This document shows positions 7,818 through 17,958 of a stretch of 64,000 nucleotides of DNA, piece by piece. The first letter of the stretch is position 1; each line of letters opens with the position of its first letter. The stretch is from Geobacteraceae bacterium (GTDB lineage Bacteria; Desulfobacterota; Desulfuromonadia; Geobacterales; Pseudopelobacteraceae). The translations under genes were made by a program, and so were the position numbers. A model generated the notes under the pieces. It searched no databases, was not told the origin of the DNA, and saw nothing but the letters and a program-made list of their open reading frames with translations. The DNA lies in NCBI GenBank assembly GCA_013336525.1, contig JAAXTM010000001.1, positions 770,207-834,206 of the forward strand, read 5' to 3'.

Positions 7818-10813
7818 TCGGCATTGGACTCAGAATTCCTGTATCAACCTACCGGCTTCAGTTCAACGGACAATTCGGCTTCAGCGACGCCAGAGAAATT
7901 GTCTCTTATCTACAGGACCTCGGCATCAGTGACATCTACGCGTCACCATATTTTAAAGCACGTGAGGGGAGTCTCCACGGCTACGACATCCTGGACCAGA
8001 ACAGCCTGAATCCGGAGGTCGGAACGGAGGAGGAATATGAGCAACTGATCGATGAGCTGAAGCGGTTCGATATGGGGCAGATACTCGATATAGTCCCTAA
8101 TCATATGTGCATAGAGGGGCCTGGAAATGCTTTTTGGATGGATGTGTTGGAAAACGGACCCAGTTCGACTTATGCTAGTTTTTTCGATATCGACTGGCAT
8201 CCGGTCAAACAAGAACTGGAGAATAAGATCCTGATTCCGATCCTGGGTGACCAGTACGGAACGGTACTCGAGAACGGGGAGTTACACCTATCCTTTGAAG
8301 AGGGGTCTTTTTTCGTCTGTTACTACGAACACAAACTGCCGATTATTCCCAAGACCTACAGTAATATCCTGACTCTCTATATCGAAAATCTTGAACAGGA
8401 GCTTACTAGCACTGCACCCCAATTTCAGGAATTTATGAGCGTTGTAACGGCGCTCAGACACCTCCCGCCTGCAACTGAAAAAAATTCCGAACGAATCGCT
8501 GAGCGTTACCGTGAAAAGGAGGTCGTCAAACGGCGCCTCTGGAGTCTCTATCAAAACAGCTGTGCGATAAGGGACTTCATTGATAGTAACGTTGCCACCT
8601 TCAACGGGATAAAAGGAGATCCGCGCAACTTTGATATGCTGGATGCGCTCCTTCGGGAACAGGTCTATCGAATTTCCCACTGGCGGGTTGCAACCGAAGA
8701 GATCAACTACCGGAGATTCTTCGACATTAACTCCCTCGGCGCCATCAGGGTAGAGGATCCTGACGTCTTTGAAGAAACGCACCGCCTTATCTTCAAACTT
8801 GTGGAGAGCGGAAAGATAACCGGCTTGCGTATCGACCATGCCGATGGCTTGCTGGACCCTGAAGACTACGTAAGACGACTCCAATCAGGCTGTTTCAACC
8901 GGATGTATAGTGCCACCCCGGATGCAGACAACAGTGAAGAGGAGATTGAAATAGCTGTTAGAGATAAATATGACAGGGTAGTGGCCGCAGACCCTTCATA
9001 CAAGCCGTTCTACATCGTTGGAGAAAAAATACTCCTCAAAGCAGAGAGACTGCCTGATTGTTGGAAAGTTTACGGCACCACCGGGTACGATTTTGCCAAT
9101 CAGGCCAACGGTGTGCTTGTAGAAACCTCAAATGCCAAATTATTTGATACTCTTTACACACGGTTTATGCAGCATCGCCTTGACTTTCAGGAGGCCGTCT
9201 ATGACAAGAAAAAACTTGTCATGCAGGTAGCCATGTCTAGTGAAATTAACACGCTGGGGCATTATCTAAACAGAATATCCGAACAGAACCGGCATACGCG
9301 GGATTTTACCCTTAACAGTCTGATTAAGTCGATTGTTGAGGTGATCGCCTGTTTCCCGGTATATCGGACATACACCAACAGCTTTGAAGTTATGGAGCGG
9401 GACCGGCAGTACATTGAATCTACTATTGGCTGGGCAAAACGTCAGAATCCAGCCATCAGCGCATCTATATTTGATTTCATACGCGATGTTCTCCTCCTTC
9501 ATTTTCCTTACGCCATGATCGACGAACACAAAATGGAGTGGCTTGATTTTGTGATGCGCTTTCAGCAGATAACCAGCCCGGTTATGGCCAAAGGGGTCGA
9601 AGACACGGCATTCTATCTGTACAATAGGCTGGTGTCCCTGAATGAAGTGGGTGGAAGTCCGGAGCGTTTCGGCATCACCATGGAGGCGTTCCACGGCCAG
9701 AATATCGAACGATGCAAGAGCCGACCGCTGGCAATGCTGGCCACATCAACCCATGATACCAAGAGAAGTGAGGATGTCCGGGCACGGATAACCGTACTCT
9801 CTGAAATTCCTGAACAATGGCGGGAAGGGCTTTCCCGCTGGAGTCGTCAGAACCGCAAACTCAAAATGGTTGTCGACGGCAAACCTGCTCCGAGCCGCAA
9901 TGAGGAGTACCTGCTTTATCAGACACTGGTTGGTACCTGGCCCTTCTGCAGCGTTGCGGATGAAGAGTTCGCGATATTTCGTACCCGGATGAAGGAATAC
10001 ATGTTAAAAGCCATGCGGGAAGCCAAGGTGCACACCAGCTGGATCAGCCCTAATACTCTGCGTGAGGATGCGGTGATGTATTTTGTCGACTCGATCCTGA
10101 AGGATTCTCCTCACAACAACTTTCTGCACGATTTTGCTGCGTTCCAAAAAATGACGGCAAGCTACGGAATATTTAATTCCCTGTCGCAGACCCTCCTGAA
10201 GATTGCTTCGCCCGGCATCCCAGATTTCTACCAGGGAAACGAACTGTGGGATTTCAGCCTGGTAGACCCTGACAACCGCAGGCAGGTAGATTACCGTTTA
10301 AGAAAAAAACTTTTGCAAGATCTGAAGCAAAAAGAAGAGACCTCAGGACTCCTTGAAACGGCACGAGATACTGTAGCAACACGTAACGACGGCCGTATAA
10401 AACTTCACCTCACCCACAAAGCACTCAACTATCGCCGGGAAAACCGTGCACTGTTCGAATCCGGCAGATATCTGCCGCTGACGGTAGAAGGTACATATCA
10501 GGATCATGTCTGCGCCTTTGAACGCTCGGTTAACGGCATTTCGATCATGGTGATTGTACCTCGTTTTTGTAGCCGCATTATTCAGAACTTCAGCGATCTG
10601 CCGCTGGGACCGGACGTATGGCAGGGCACTCGGATCATCCAAACATTCGATATTGCGACAAGCCGCTATCGCAATATATTCACTGGAGAAATACTGCAGC
10701 TCGATCAGCAGAATGGACAGTTAAGCCTTGCTCTTGAGAAAATACTCTCGGTATTTCCGGTCGCCCTGCTGGAAAGGATTGACCCGCTCCCTAATCTGGA
10801 AAAGGAGCTTTGA
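7814..10813 (+). CDS. treY: Maltooligosyl trehalose synthase
   Basis: GH13 intramolecular transglucosylase that turns the reducing-end alpha-1,4 bond of maltodextrin into alpha,alpha-1,1, giving maltooligosyl-trehalose for TreZ. Family signatures run in order: STYRLQFN at the N-terminus, YASPYFKAREGSLHGYD, GLRIDHADGL (nucleophile Asp near residue 341), IVGEKIL (acid Glu near 402), GTTGYDF and STHDTKRSEDVRAR (C-terminal third). At 999 aa it is somewhat longer than many TreY proteins, which have about 700-950 residues, because of insertions in the barrel. AGGGGA precedes the ATG, which overlaps the GH57 stop by four bases. Confidence 0.95.
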   Translation: MIGIGLRIPVSTYRLQFNGQFGFSDAREIVSYLQDLGISDIYASPYFKAREGSLHGYDILDQNSLNPEVGTEEEYEQLIDELKRFDMGQILDIVPNHMCIEGPGNAFWMDVLENGPSSTYASFFDIDWHPVKQELENKILIPILGDQYGTVLENGELHLSFEEGSFFVCYYEHKLPIIPKTYSNILTLYIENLEQELTSTAPQFQEFMSVVTALRHLPPATEKNSERIAERYREKEVVKRRLWSLYQNSCAIRDFIDSNVATFNGIKGDPRNFDMLDALLREQVYRISHWRVATEEINYRRFFDINSLGAIRVEDPDVFEETHRLIFKLVESGKITGLRIDHADGLLDPEDYVRRLQSGCFNRMYSATPDADNSEEEIEIAVRDKYDRVVAADPSYKPFYIVGEKILLKAERLPDCWKVYGTTGYDFANQANGVLVETSNAKLFDTLYTRFMQHRLDFQEAVYDKKKLVMQVAMSSEINTLGHYLNRISEQNRHTRDFTLNSLIKSIVEVIACFPVYRTYTNSFEVMERDRQYIESTIGWAKRQNPAISASIFDFIRDVLLLHFPYAMIDEHKMEWLDFVMRFQQITSPVMAKGVEDTAFYLYNRLVSLNEVGGSPERFGITMEAFHGQNIERCKSRPLAMLATSTHDTKRSEDVRARITVLSEIPEQWREGLSRWSRQNRKLKMVVDGKPAPSRNEEYLLYQTLVGTWPFCSVADEEFAIFRTRMKEYMLKAMREAKVHTSWISPNTLREDAVMYFVDSILKDSPHNNFLHDFAAFQKMTASYGIFNSLSQTLLKIASPGIPDFYQGNELWDFSLVDPDNRRQVDYRLRKKLLQDLKQKEETSGLLETARDTVATRNDGRIKLHLTHKALNYRRENRALFESGRYLPLTVEGTYQDHVCAFERSVNGISIMVIVPRFCSRIIQNFSDLPLGPDVWQGTRIIQTFDIATSRYRNIFTGEILQLDQQNGQLSLALEKILSVFPVALLERIDPLPNLEKEL

Positions 10814-12315
10814 TGTTAAATAAACGTGGCTGTGGAATACTGCTGCACCCGACATCGCTGCCGGGCGCAGGGGGTATTGGGACACTGGGGCCGGATGCCA
10901 GGCGCTTTATTGACCTGCTGCACGAAATGGGTATGTCGTACTGGCAACTGCTCCCGTTGTCGCCCCCCGCCTGCGGCAATTCCCCCTATTCCGCATTTAC
11001 CGCTTTTGGAGGTAACCCGCTCCTGATAGATCTGGAGTTGATAGTAAATGAGGGGGATCTTTCACCGGCCTGTTGCGACTGCAGCTATGCTGAAGAGAGG
11101 GTTGATTTCGGCGCCGTCATCGCATTCAAAATGGAACTGTTATATCAGGCCGCTTCAACCTTTCTGTCCAGGGACGATCCTTCCCGTACGCTTGAATTTA
11201 GCCTCTTCTGTAAAACTACACCATGGCTCCATGATTATGCGCTCTTTATGGCCCTCAAGCGGCGCTACAAAGGCATCTGCTGGAATTTGTGGCCAGAGGA
11301 TGCGGCACGACCAACAGTTGCAATGCATCAAAGATTATCGGTGGAACTTGAATCTGAAATTGCGATCCAGAAATATATGCAGTGGCAGTTTGCCCGACAA
11401 TGGCAGCAACTGCGCAGCTATGCCAACCAGAGGGATATCACCGTTATTGGGGACATTCCTATTTTTGTCGCGTATGACTCTGCCGATGTCTGGAGCCGGC
11501 GCGAGTTTTTTCTTCTGGACGAGAAAGGTGATTCCGCATTTGTGGCCGGAGTTCCACCCGACTATTTCAGCGCAACAGGCCAAATGTGGGGCAACCCACT
11601 CTATAATTGGAAAATAATGGAGCAGACCGGATATCAGTGGTGGATTGATCGTTTCAGGGCGACGTGTGAGCTCTTTGACCTTGTCCGCATCGACCATTTT
11701 CGCGGTTTTGAGGCGGCGTGGCACATTCCGGCACATGAGAAAACAGCTCAAAAAGGGGCATGGATTAAGGGTCCGGGAGAAAAACTTTTTAATGCCCTCC
11801 AGATAGCTCTCGGGTCTCTTCCTATTATTGCGGAAGATTTGGGGGTAATAACTCCTGAAGTGTTGGCACTTCGTGACCGGTACGATTTCCCCGGCATGAA
11901 GATTCTTCAGTTTGCATTTGAAAAAGAGCCGGTAAATCTTCCGCACAATCACGTCAAGCATGCGGTCGTCTATACTGGCACCCATGATAACGACACGACC
12001 AAAGGGTGGTATGATTCTCTATCTGACGTAAAGCGAACTGTGATGAACGAATATCTTGGCTGTTCCGGGGATGACAGTGCCGGTAATCTGATCCGTGCTG
12101 CACTGATGTCGGTCGCTAATACTGCAATTATACCGTTTCAGGACATTTTAAAACTGGGGAGCGAGGCACGTATGAATATCCCAGGTACCCCCTTCGGTAA
12201 CTGGGAATGGCGCTTCACTTGGGACATGCTTCCGCAAGATCTGGCGGCTTCAGTACGGAGCCAGGTGGAGCGCTACGACAGGGGACACAATGGAGGTAAA
12301 AACTATGCGTCATGA
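10813..12315 (+). CDS. malQ: 4-alpha-glucanotransferase (amylomaltase)
   Basis: GH77 disproportionating enzyme that rearranges alpha-1,4-glucans, supplying longer maltodextrins to TreY and recycling short ones. 500 aa, normal length. Motifs are GILLHPTSLPG at the N-terminus, VRIDHFRGFEA (nucleophile Asp near residue 293), IAEDLGVITPEV (acid Glu near 340) and GTHDNDTTKGW (near 390). The ORF track starts at TTG 10810; ATG 10813 is preferred because AAAGGAG (10801-10807) is well spaced to it and it overlaps the treY stop as TGATG. The 3' end overlaps the treS start by 11 bases. Confidence 0.95.
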   Translation: MLNKRGCGILLHPTSLPGAGGIGTLGPDARRFIDLLHEMGMSYWQLLPLSPPACGNSPYSAFTAFGGNPLLIDLELIVNEGDLSPACCDCSYAEERVDFGAVIAFKMELLYQAASTFLSRDDPSRTLEFSLFCKTTPWLHDYALFMALKRRYKGICWNLWPEDAARPTVAMHQRLSVELESEIAIQKYMQWQFARQWQQLRSYANQRDITVIGDIPIFVAYDSADVWSRREFFLLDEKGDSAFVAGVPPDYFSATGQMWGNPLYNWKIMEQTGYQWWIDRFRATCELFDLVRIDHFRGFEAAWHIPAHEKTAQKGAWIKGPGEKLFNALQIALGSLPIIAEDLGVITPEVLALRDRYDFPGMKILQFAFEKEPVNLPHNHVKHAVVYTGTHDNDTTKGWYDSLSDVKRTVMNEYLGCSGDDSAGNLIRAALMSVANTAIIPFQDILKLGSEARMNIPGTPFGNWEWRFTWDMLPQDLAASVRSQVERYDRGHNGGKNYAS

Positions 12316-15300
12316 AGATTCAATTCTTGAAGACAATCCATTTTGGTACCGTGATGCGGTTGTATACCAGGTACACATAAAGGCCTTCGCAGATTCTGAC
12401 GCTGACGGCACCGGGGATTTTCTCGGTCTGATCAGCAAGATTGACTACCTGCAGCAGCTCGGGATTACCGCGATCTGGCTCCTCCCGTTCTATCCTTCGC
12501 CGCAGCGGGACGATGGCTACGACATCTCTGACTACTTTAGCGTCAATCCCAGCTATAACACCCTCCGTGAGTTCAAGCAACTGCTTGATAAAGCCCACGG
12601 TCGCGGTATCAGGGTGATCACCGAACTTGTTCTCAATCACACCTCGGATCAGCACCCCTGGTTCCAGCGTGCCCGCCGGGCCAAGTCCGGCTCGGTTCAC
12701 CGGGACTACTATGTCTGGAGCGATACGCCGGAAAAGTACCGCGATGCGCGGATTATCTTCAAGGACTTCGAAACCTCCAACTGGTGCTGGGATCCAGTGG
12801 CCAAGGCGTACTTCTGGCACCGTTTCTATTCACATCAGCCGGACCTCAACTTTGACAACCCGAAGGTTCAAACCGAAATGTTGAAAGTGATCGATTTCTG
12901 GATGAAGATGGGGGTTGACGGGGTTCGGCTCGATGCCGTTCCCTACCTGTTCGAGCGGGAGGGGACCAATTGCGAAAATCTTCCCGAAACCCACAATTTC
13001 CTTAAAAAGTTACGAGCCCATCTTGATACTAACTTCAAAAACCGTCTGCTACTCTCAGAAGCAAACCAGTGGCCGGAAGATGCCGCCGCCTATTTCGGCG
13101 AAGGTAACGAAAGCAATATGGCCTTTCATTTTCCGCTTATGCCGCGCATGTTCATGGCTATCGAGATGGAAGATCGCTTCCCGATCGTCGATATCCTTGA
13201 CCAGACACCGGCCATTCCCGAAGGGTGCCAGTGGGCTATCTTTCTGCGCAACCATGATGAATTGACCCTGGAGATGGTAACTGATGAAGAGCGGGACTAC
13301 ATGTACCGAGTGTACGCAACCGATCCCAAGGCCCGCATTAATCTCGGCATTCGACGCCGTCTGGCCCCTCTGATGGGCAATAATCGCCGTAAAATAGAAC
13401 TGATGAACATGCTCCTTTTCTCCCTGCCTGGCACTCCTATCATCTACTATGGCGATGAAATTGGCATGGGAGACAACTACTTCCTCGGAGACCGGAACGG
13501 CGTCCGCACCCCGATGCAGTGGAATCCGGACCGGAACGCCGGCTTCTCCACGGCCGGCCCCCAGAAACTGTTTCTGCCGGTCATAATAGAAGCAGAATAC
13601 CACTATGAATCGATCAACGTGGAGAATCAGGAGCGCAATTCCTCGTCGCTGCTCTGGTGGATGCGGCGCACGATCGCTATGCGCAAGCGCTTCAAGGCTT
13701 TCGGCTGCGGCACGCTGGAAATGCTGCCGTCGGACAATCCAAAGGTGCTGACTTTTATTCGCAGCTTTGAAGACGAAAAACTCCTGGTAGTCATCAATCT
13801 CTCCCGCTTTGCCCAGACGGTTACCGTAGATCTGTCACGCTACGCCGGCATGATCCCAGAAGAGGTTTTTAGCCGCAACCGCTTCCCGATAATCCAGGAA
13901 ACCAGATACCACTTCACCATGGGTTCATATGACTATTTCTGGTTCGTGTTACTCGGTACTGAAGCGCGTGCCGAGCCATGTGATGAAGAGTGCATGAAAC
14001 TGAAACTGCGGGAAGGGCATCCCTGGTGGGATGTACTGGAAGGCAAAGCAGGAGAGCGCTTGTGCAATGCCGTCATGCCGCACTATCTGCAGCGAGTCTT
14101 CTGGTTTTTCGGCAAAGGGCGCATCATCAGACAGATCAGTGTGCTCGACCGCTGTCATTTGAAACAGGATGACCAGCAGTTTATGTTGACCTTCATAAAG
14201 GTCACCTATACCGAGTCGAATCCTGAAACATATATGATCCCCTTAACTTGGTATTCCAGCGAGCAGGTACAGACCATGGCGGAGCGTCATCCGCTGGCAA
14301 CAATAACAACACTGGCGCTTGGAGATGTCGATGGCGTGCTGTGCGATGCCATCTACTTCGAGGAGTTCAGAACCCTGCTATTGGGGTTGATAAGTGGGCG
14401 GGGCAAAGTACATGGAACAAAGGGCTCACAACTGGCCGGTCTGCGTGGCAGCGGGATAACTAGAAGCTCTCCGCCCCGCGCAGAGCTTTTTCCCAGCAGG
14501 GTCGCCGCGGTCGAACAGAATAACAGCAGCATCATGTATGGCGATCGGTTGCTGTTTAAGATGTACCGAAAGCTGGAGGAGGGCGTCAATCCCGAACCAG
14601 AGATTCTCCGCATGCTGGCCGGAAAGAAACTGTTCCGGAATGCTCCTGCCTATGCCGGAAAAATTGAATATCGAACTGGCAGCGGCAGCACATATGATAT
14701 CGGCGTTCTGCAAACCTATGTATCCAGCCATGGTGATGCCTGGCGGAACACCCTGACGAGTCTTACACAATTCGTCGAGCACCTGCTGTCCCACAAACAC
14801 GACCTGCCAAAGCTCCCGTCACCCTTTCCGACACTCCTAGACGTCTGCGACAGCGGCATTCCGGATCAGTTCCGCGAACTGGTGCGCGGACTTCATCTGG
14901 AAATGGCCCTGCTGCTCGGTCGCCGCACTGCTGAGATGCACCGGGCACTTGCTGCCGATACTGCGGACAGCACATGGGATATGGAAGAATTTTCCACTCT
15001 CTACCAGCGCTCAATCTTCCAGTCAATGCGGGGGAATGTGCGGAGAACTTTCCAGATGCTGGCGGCAAATATCGGGCGTCTTCCTGAAAATGTCCAGCGG
15101 AGAGCCTTGAGTATACTGGATGCTGAAAAAGAGATCATTGCCTGCCTGCAGAAAATTACCGGACGGAAGCTTTCTGCCATGAAGTGCAGGATTCACGGCG
15201 ATCTGCACCTGGGACAGGCTCTTTTTACCGGCAAGGATTTTGTCTTTATCGATTTCGAAGGAGAACCGTACCATACACTGAGCGAGCGGCGGTTGAAACG

Positions 15301-15652
15301 CTCTCCGCTCCGTGATGTAGCCGGAATGATCCACTCGCTCCACTATGCCGCCATGACTACGCTGGTTCATCACGGCGCCAGCCACACTGACGACATCAAT
15401 CTGCTCGAACCCTGGCTTGAGGCGTGGTATGTCTATGTCAGCGGTTCTTATCTGAAAGCGTATCTGCACGCCATGAAGGGTTCGCCGCTGCTGCCAGCCA
15501 ACAGAGATGAGCTTGCCGTCATGCTGCGCTGTTTCCTTATTGAAAAAATGGTCCACGAGCTTGGTTGCGAGTTAAACAACCGTCCTGACGGGGTTGACCT
15601 CACTTTGCGTGGCATCGAAATGCTGGTGAAGGATTGTCGTTGTAAATTGTAA
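12305..15652 (+). CDS. treS: Trehalose synthase - maltokinase fusion
   Basis: Bifunctional protein. Residues 1-~550 form TreS (GH13): FWYRDAVVYQVHIKAF, DGVRLDAVPYL, LLSEANQWPEDA and FLRNHDELTLE, interconverting trehalose and maltose. Residues ~690-1115 form a maltokinase of the aminoglycoside-phosphotransferase fold, with catalytic HGDLHLGQ near 964 and FIDFEGEP after it, making maltose-1-phosphate. The ORF track starts at 12290, but GGAGG at 12292-12296 is the ribosome site for ATG 12305 (1115 aa). Maltose-1-phosphate normally feeds GlgE, which is not in this window. It is the fifth gene of the trehalose operon. Confidence 0.94.
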   Translation: MRHEDSILEDNPFWYRDAVVYQVHIKAFADSDADGTGDFLGLISKIDYLQQLGITAIWLLPFYPSPQRDDGYDISDYFSVNPSYNTLREFKQLLDKAHGRGIRVITELVLNHTSDQHPWFQRARRAKSGSVHRDYYVWSDTPEKYRDARIIFKDFETSNWCWDPVAKAYFWHRFYSHQPDLNFDNPKVQTEMLKVIDFWMKMGVDGVRLDAVPYLFEREGTNCENLPETHNFLKKLRAHLDTNFKNRLLLSEANQWPEDAAAYFGEGNESNMAFHFPLMPRMFMAIEMEDRFPIVDILDQTPAIPEGCQWAIFLRNHDELTLEMVTDEERDYMYRVYATDPKARINLGIRRRLAPLMGNNRRKIELMNMLLFSLPGTPIIYYGDEIGMGDNYFLGDRNGVRTPMQWNPDRNAGFSTAGPQKLFLPVIIEAEYHYESINVENQERNSSSLLWWMRRTIAMRKRFKAFGCGTLEMLPSDNPKVLTFIRSFEDEKLLVVINLSRFAQTVTVDLSRYAGMIPEEVFSRNRFPIIQETRYHFTMGSYDYFWFVLLGTEARAEPCDEECMKLKLREGHPWWDVLEGKAGERLCNAVMPHYLQRVFWFFGKGRIIRQISVLDRCHLKQDDQQFMLTFIKVTYTESNPETYMIPLTWYSSEQVQTMAERHPLATITTLALGDVDGVLCDAIYFEEFRTLLLGLISGRGKVHGTKGSQLAGLRGSGITRSSPPRAELFPSRVAAVEQNNSSIMYGDRLLFKMYRKLEEGVNPEPEILRMLAGKKLFRNAPAYAGKIEYRTGSGSTYDIGVLQTYVSSHGDAWRNTLTSLTQFVEHLLSHKHDLPKLPSPFPTLLDVCDSGIPDQFRELVRGLHLEMALLLGRRTAEMHRALAADTADSTWDMEEFSTLYQRSIFQSMRGNVRRTFQMLAANIGRLPENVQRRALSILDAEKEIIACLQKITGRKLSAMKCRIHGDLHLGQALFTGKDFVFIDFEGEPYHTLSERRLKRSPLRDVAGMIHSLHYAAMTTLVHHGASHTDDINLLEPWLEAWYVYVSGSYLKAYLHAMKGSPLLPANRDELAVMLRCFLIEKMVHELGCELNNRPDGVDLTLRGIEMLVKDCRCKL

Positions 15653-15728
15653 TGAGTAATGGCTTGTCTAGAAGTGCCATCCGTTGCTGATGTAAAATGT
15701 GGCGTACCGAGCGCCATGGGAGTTGATT

Positions 15729-16745
15729 ATGGTCTGTAAAGGCTGCTTGATATTCTGGTTCGGCTTATTTCTGTTTTTACTTGCACCTCTTTCCGCTTCA
15801 GCCGACGAAGTAAGAATGAAAAACGGCGATCGGCTTACAGGTGAAATTATCCGAATGGAAAAGGAACTTTTGATCTTCAGGGCGAACTATGCTGAGGAAA
15901 AGCTTAGCATCTCCTGGAAAGTGGTTGATTGTATCGTATCCGACCGTACACTTCCTGTTGAATTCAGTGACAACGAATTTCTCATCGGCACGATCAGTTG
16001 CCCGGAGAGTGGTAAAGTCCAGATTGAAAGTACGCTCCTTGGCAAATCATCCCCAACTGACCTGAGTACCTTAAGGGCAGTCAACCCGTCAACCTACTCC
16101 GGGCTTTTGTCCCTTGGAGGCACTTTAAATAGCGGCAATACAGATACAAAGGCTTTAAACACTGCAACCCGCTTACAGGTAAAGACTCATAAACATCGCT
16201 TCACCGTTGATGCAAAATACAATTACGGTGAGGCTAACGGCGAAGAGACTGCTCGCAATGCTTCCGGGAGCCTGAAGTATGATTTTTTCGCCAGTGGCAA
16301 GGTTTACTCCTATGCCCAGTCACTCAGCGAGCAGGATTCCTTCGCAAATCTCAATCTCCGCAACACCGAGGGTCTCGGTATGGGTTACCAGTTTTACGAT
16401 TCCAGGCAACTCAGCCTGTTCACCGAGGCTGGAATTTCTTATTTCAACGAAGATGTGAATGTCGGCGAGGATAAGCGAGATGCGGCAGCACGATGGTCGG
16501 TCGGGCTTGACTGGGAAGCCGTCCCAAAGCGGCTCAAGCTGTTCCATCGCCAGGAAGGATACTACAGTGTTGTCGCTAATTCGGTGGTACTGCGCATGGA
16601 CCAGGGATTTCGCGTCCCACTGGTTGATACAATTGCCGCCAATTTCGAGATTGACTACCGCTACAACGGTTCTCCCGAAGCGGGTAAAAAAAGCTCCGAC
16701 CTGGCTCTGATCCTTGGCCTTACATACGAGTATGCGTATTGGTGA
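15729..16745 (+). CDS. DUF481 outer-membrane beta-barrel protein
   Basis: 338 aa with a clear signal peptide (hydrophobic LIFWFGLFLFLLAPLSASA then DEV). A short N-terminal SH3-like segment (RMKNGDRLTGEIIRME) follows, and then a C-terminal domain of alternating amphipathic strands rich in Tyr/Asn/Gly (e.g. KYNYGEANGEETARNASG) ending in YEYAYW, an aromatic C-terminus typical of outer-membrane barrels. This matches the DUF481 (YdiY-like) family. ATG 15729 is chosen over the upstream GTG 15699 because the signal peptide starts there with GGGAG in front. It follows treS by 76 bp; whether it belongs to the trehalose operon is open. Confidence 0.8.
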   Translation: MVCKGCLIFWFGLFLFLLAPLSASADEVRMKNGDRLTGEIIRMEKELLIFRANYAEEKLSISWKVVDCIVSDRTLPVEFSDNEFLIGTISCPESGKVQIESTLLGKSSPTDLSTLRAVNPSTYSGLLSLGGTLNSGNTDTKALNTATRLQVKTHKHRFTVDAKYNYGEANGEETARNASGSLKYDFFASGKVYSYAQSLSEQDSFANLNLRNTEGLGMGYQFYDSRQLSLFTEAGISYFNEDVNVGEDKRDAAARWSVGLDWEAVPKRLKLFHRQEGYYSVVANSVVLRMDQGFRVPLVDTIAANFEIDYRYNGSPEAGKKSSDLALILGLTYEYAYW

Positions 16746-16853
16746 GGCGACTATTCAAAATAATGAAATGATGTACTTTTTTCTTGACATGAGTATATCT
16801 GTACAGACCGGGGTGCTTTGTTAGTGTGGGAGACTAAGTTTTTGGGCGTCTGT

Positions 16854-17903
16854 TTAACCCTCCTGCCTTTTGAGATGGAGCGTCCGGATCGGAAAGGGAA
16901 TTTCGATCCTCTCGTCACAATATCGACGGTGAAGCCGTTTCACAAACTCATGCTTTATCAGGTATTGGTCAACGTACTCCTGACAGCGCAGGATCACAGT
17001 AAAGTTGACACTGAAGTCAGCGAAGGTGTGATACCGGATAAACGGTTCAAAACTGCTGACGCCTCCCTGAACCTCCTTCAACAATTCCCGGGCCACATCA
17101 ATGGTCACCTGTTCAACCTTTTCCAGATCGCTATCGTAACTGACCCCGACCTGGACCAGTACCCCCATATCCGTATCGGGAAGCTGGCAGTTGGTGACAA
17201 TTGCTCCGGCAAGCTTGGAATTCGGAATCAGTATCAGGTTGTTGGCAAGAGCACGAACCAGGGTATTGCGCCAGGTAATATCGGTGACATATCCCTCCTC
17301 GCCGCCGCTCAAACGGATGTAGTCCCCCTGGCGGATCTGCCGGGTGGCTATTATCTGCAAGCCGGAGAAAATATTTGACAGTGTATCCTGCAGCGCCAGA
17401 GCCACCGCAAGGCCACCGACCCCAAGCGCGGTCAGCATCGGCGTAATTGAAATCCCCAACGACTGCAAAATTATCAGCATTCCGATGGAAAATGCGGTGA
17501 CTTTGGCCAGGTTGGTAAAGATCGACGGAGATGGCAGCACGGCTTTTTTTGCGTAGTGTAGAACGAAACCGACTGCCAGTCGCATCATGAGTACCGTAAC
17601 GAAGAGCAGAAGAATTACGAGAATCACCTTTCCGACAATATCTTGCGCCCGGTCAACAAGGGGAAGACGCAGCAGAGCCGCATAAATTCCCGCCAGGAGG
17701 AATGAATAAAAGGTGATCCCCTTGAGAGAGGTGACGATGATTTCGTCACCTTCCCAGGAAGTTTGCCGCGTCAGCAGTTCCAGACGGTGCAACACAATTT
17801 TTTCCATGATAAGGCCGATGACGACACTTCCAATGATAAACCCGCCTGTCGTAATCAGCATATTCAGCGTGAGTGCTGCAGTTTCGTTCGATATAATCCA
17901 CAT
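16854..17903 (-). CDS. Small-conductance mechanosensitive channel, MscS family
   Basis: 349 aa. Five or so hydrophobic helices lie in the first ~190 residues. The pore-lining helix TALGVGGLAVALALQDTLSN sits around residues 160-185, followed by the MscS beta-domain (RQGDYIRLSGGEEGYVTDI, LIPNSKL) and the C-terminal alpha/beta domain. Such channels open under membrane tension and release solutes on hypo-osmotic shock, so an emergency valve for the trehalose made next door is a reasonable inference. AGAGG lies 11 bases before the ATG. It converges with the DUF481 gene and is 55 bp downstream of ablB on the same strand. Confidence 0.92.
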   Translation of the reverse strand: MWIISNETAALTLNMLITTGGFIIGSVVIGLIMEKIVLHRLELLTRQTSWEGDEIIVTSLKGITFYSFLLAGIYAALLRLPLVDRAQDIVGKVILVILLLFVTVLMMRLAVGFVLHYAKKAVLPSPSIFTNLAKVTAFSIGMLIILQSLGISITPMLTALGVGGLAVALALQDTLSNIFSGLQIIATRQIRQGDYIRLSGGEEGYVTDITWRNTLVRALANNLILIPNSKLAGAIVTNCQLPDTDMGVLVQVGVSYDSDLEKVEQVTIDVARELLKEVQGGVSSFEPFIRYHTFADFSVNFTVILRCQEYVDQYLIKHEFVKRLHRRYCDERIEIPFPIRTLHLKRQEG

Positions 17904-17958
17904 AACTTATGAACCTCTTTAATAAAATACTCTTTCACACGGCCCTGTTCAAAGCAAC

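Noticed and set aside
8288-8884. 198-residue minus-strand ORF opposite treY
   Set aside because: Antisense to conserved treY blocks, with no family features.
11335-11985. 216-residue minus-strand ORF opposite malQ
   Set aside because: Shadow of malQ catalytic motifs; no independent evidence.
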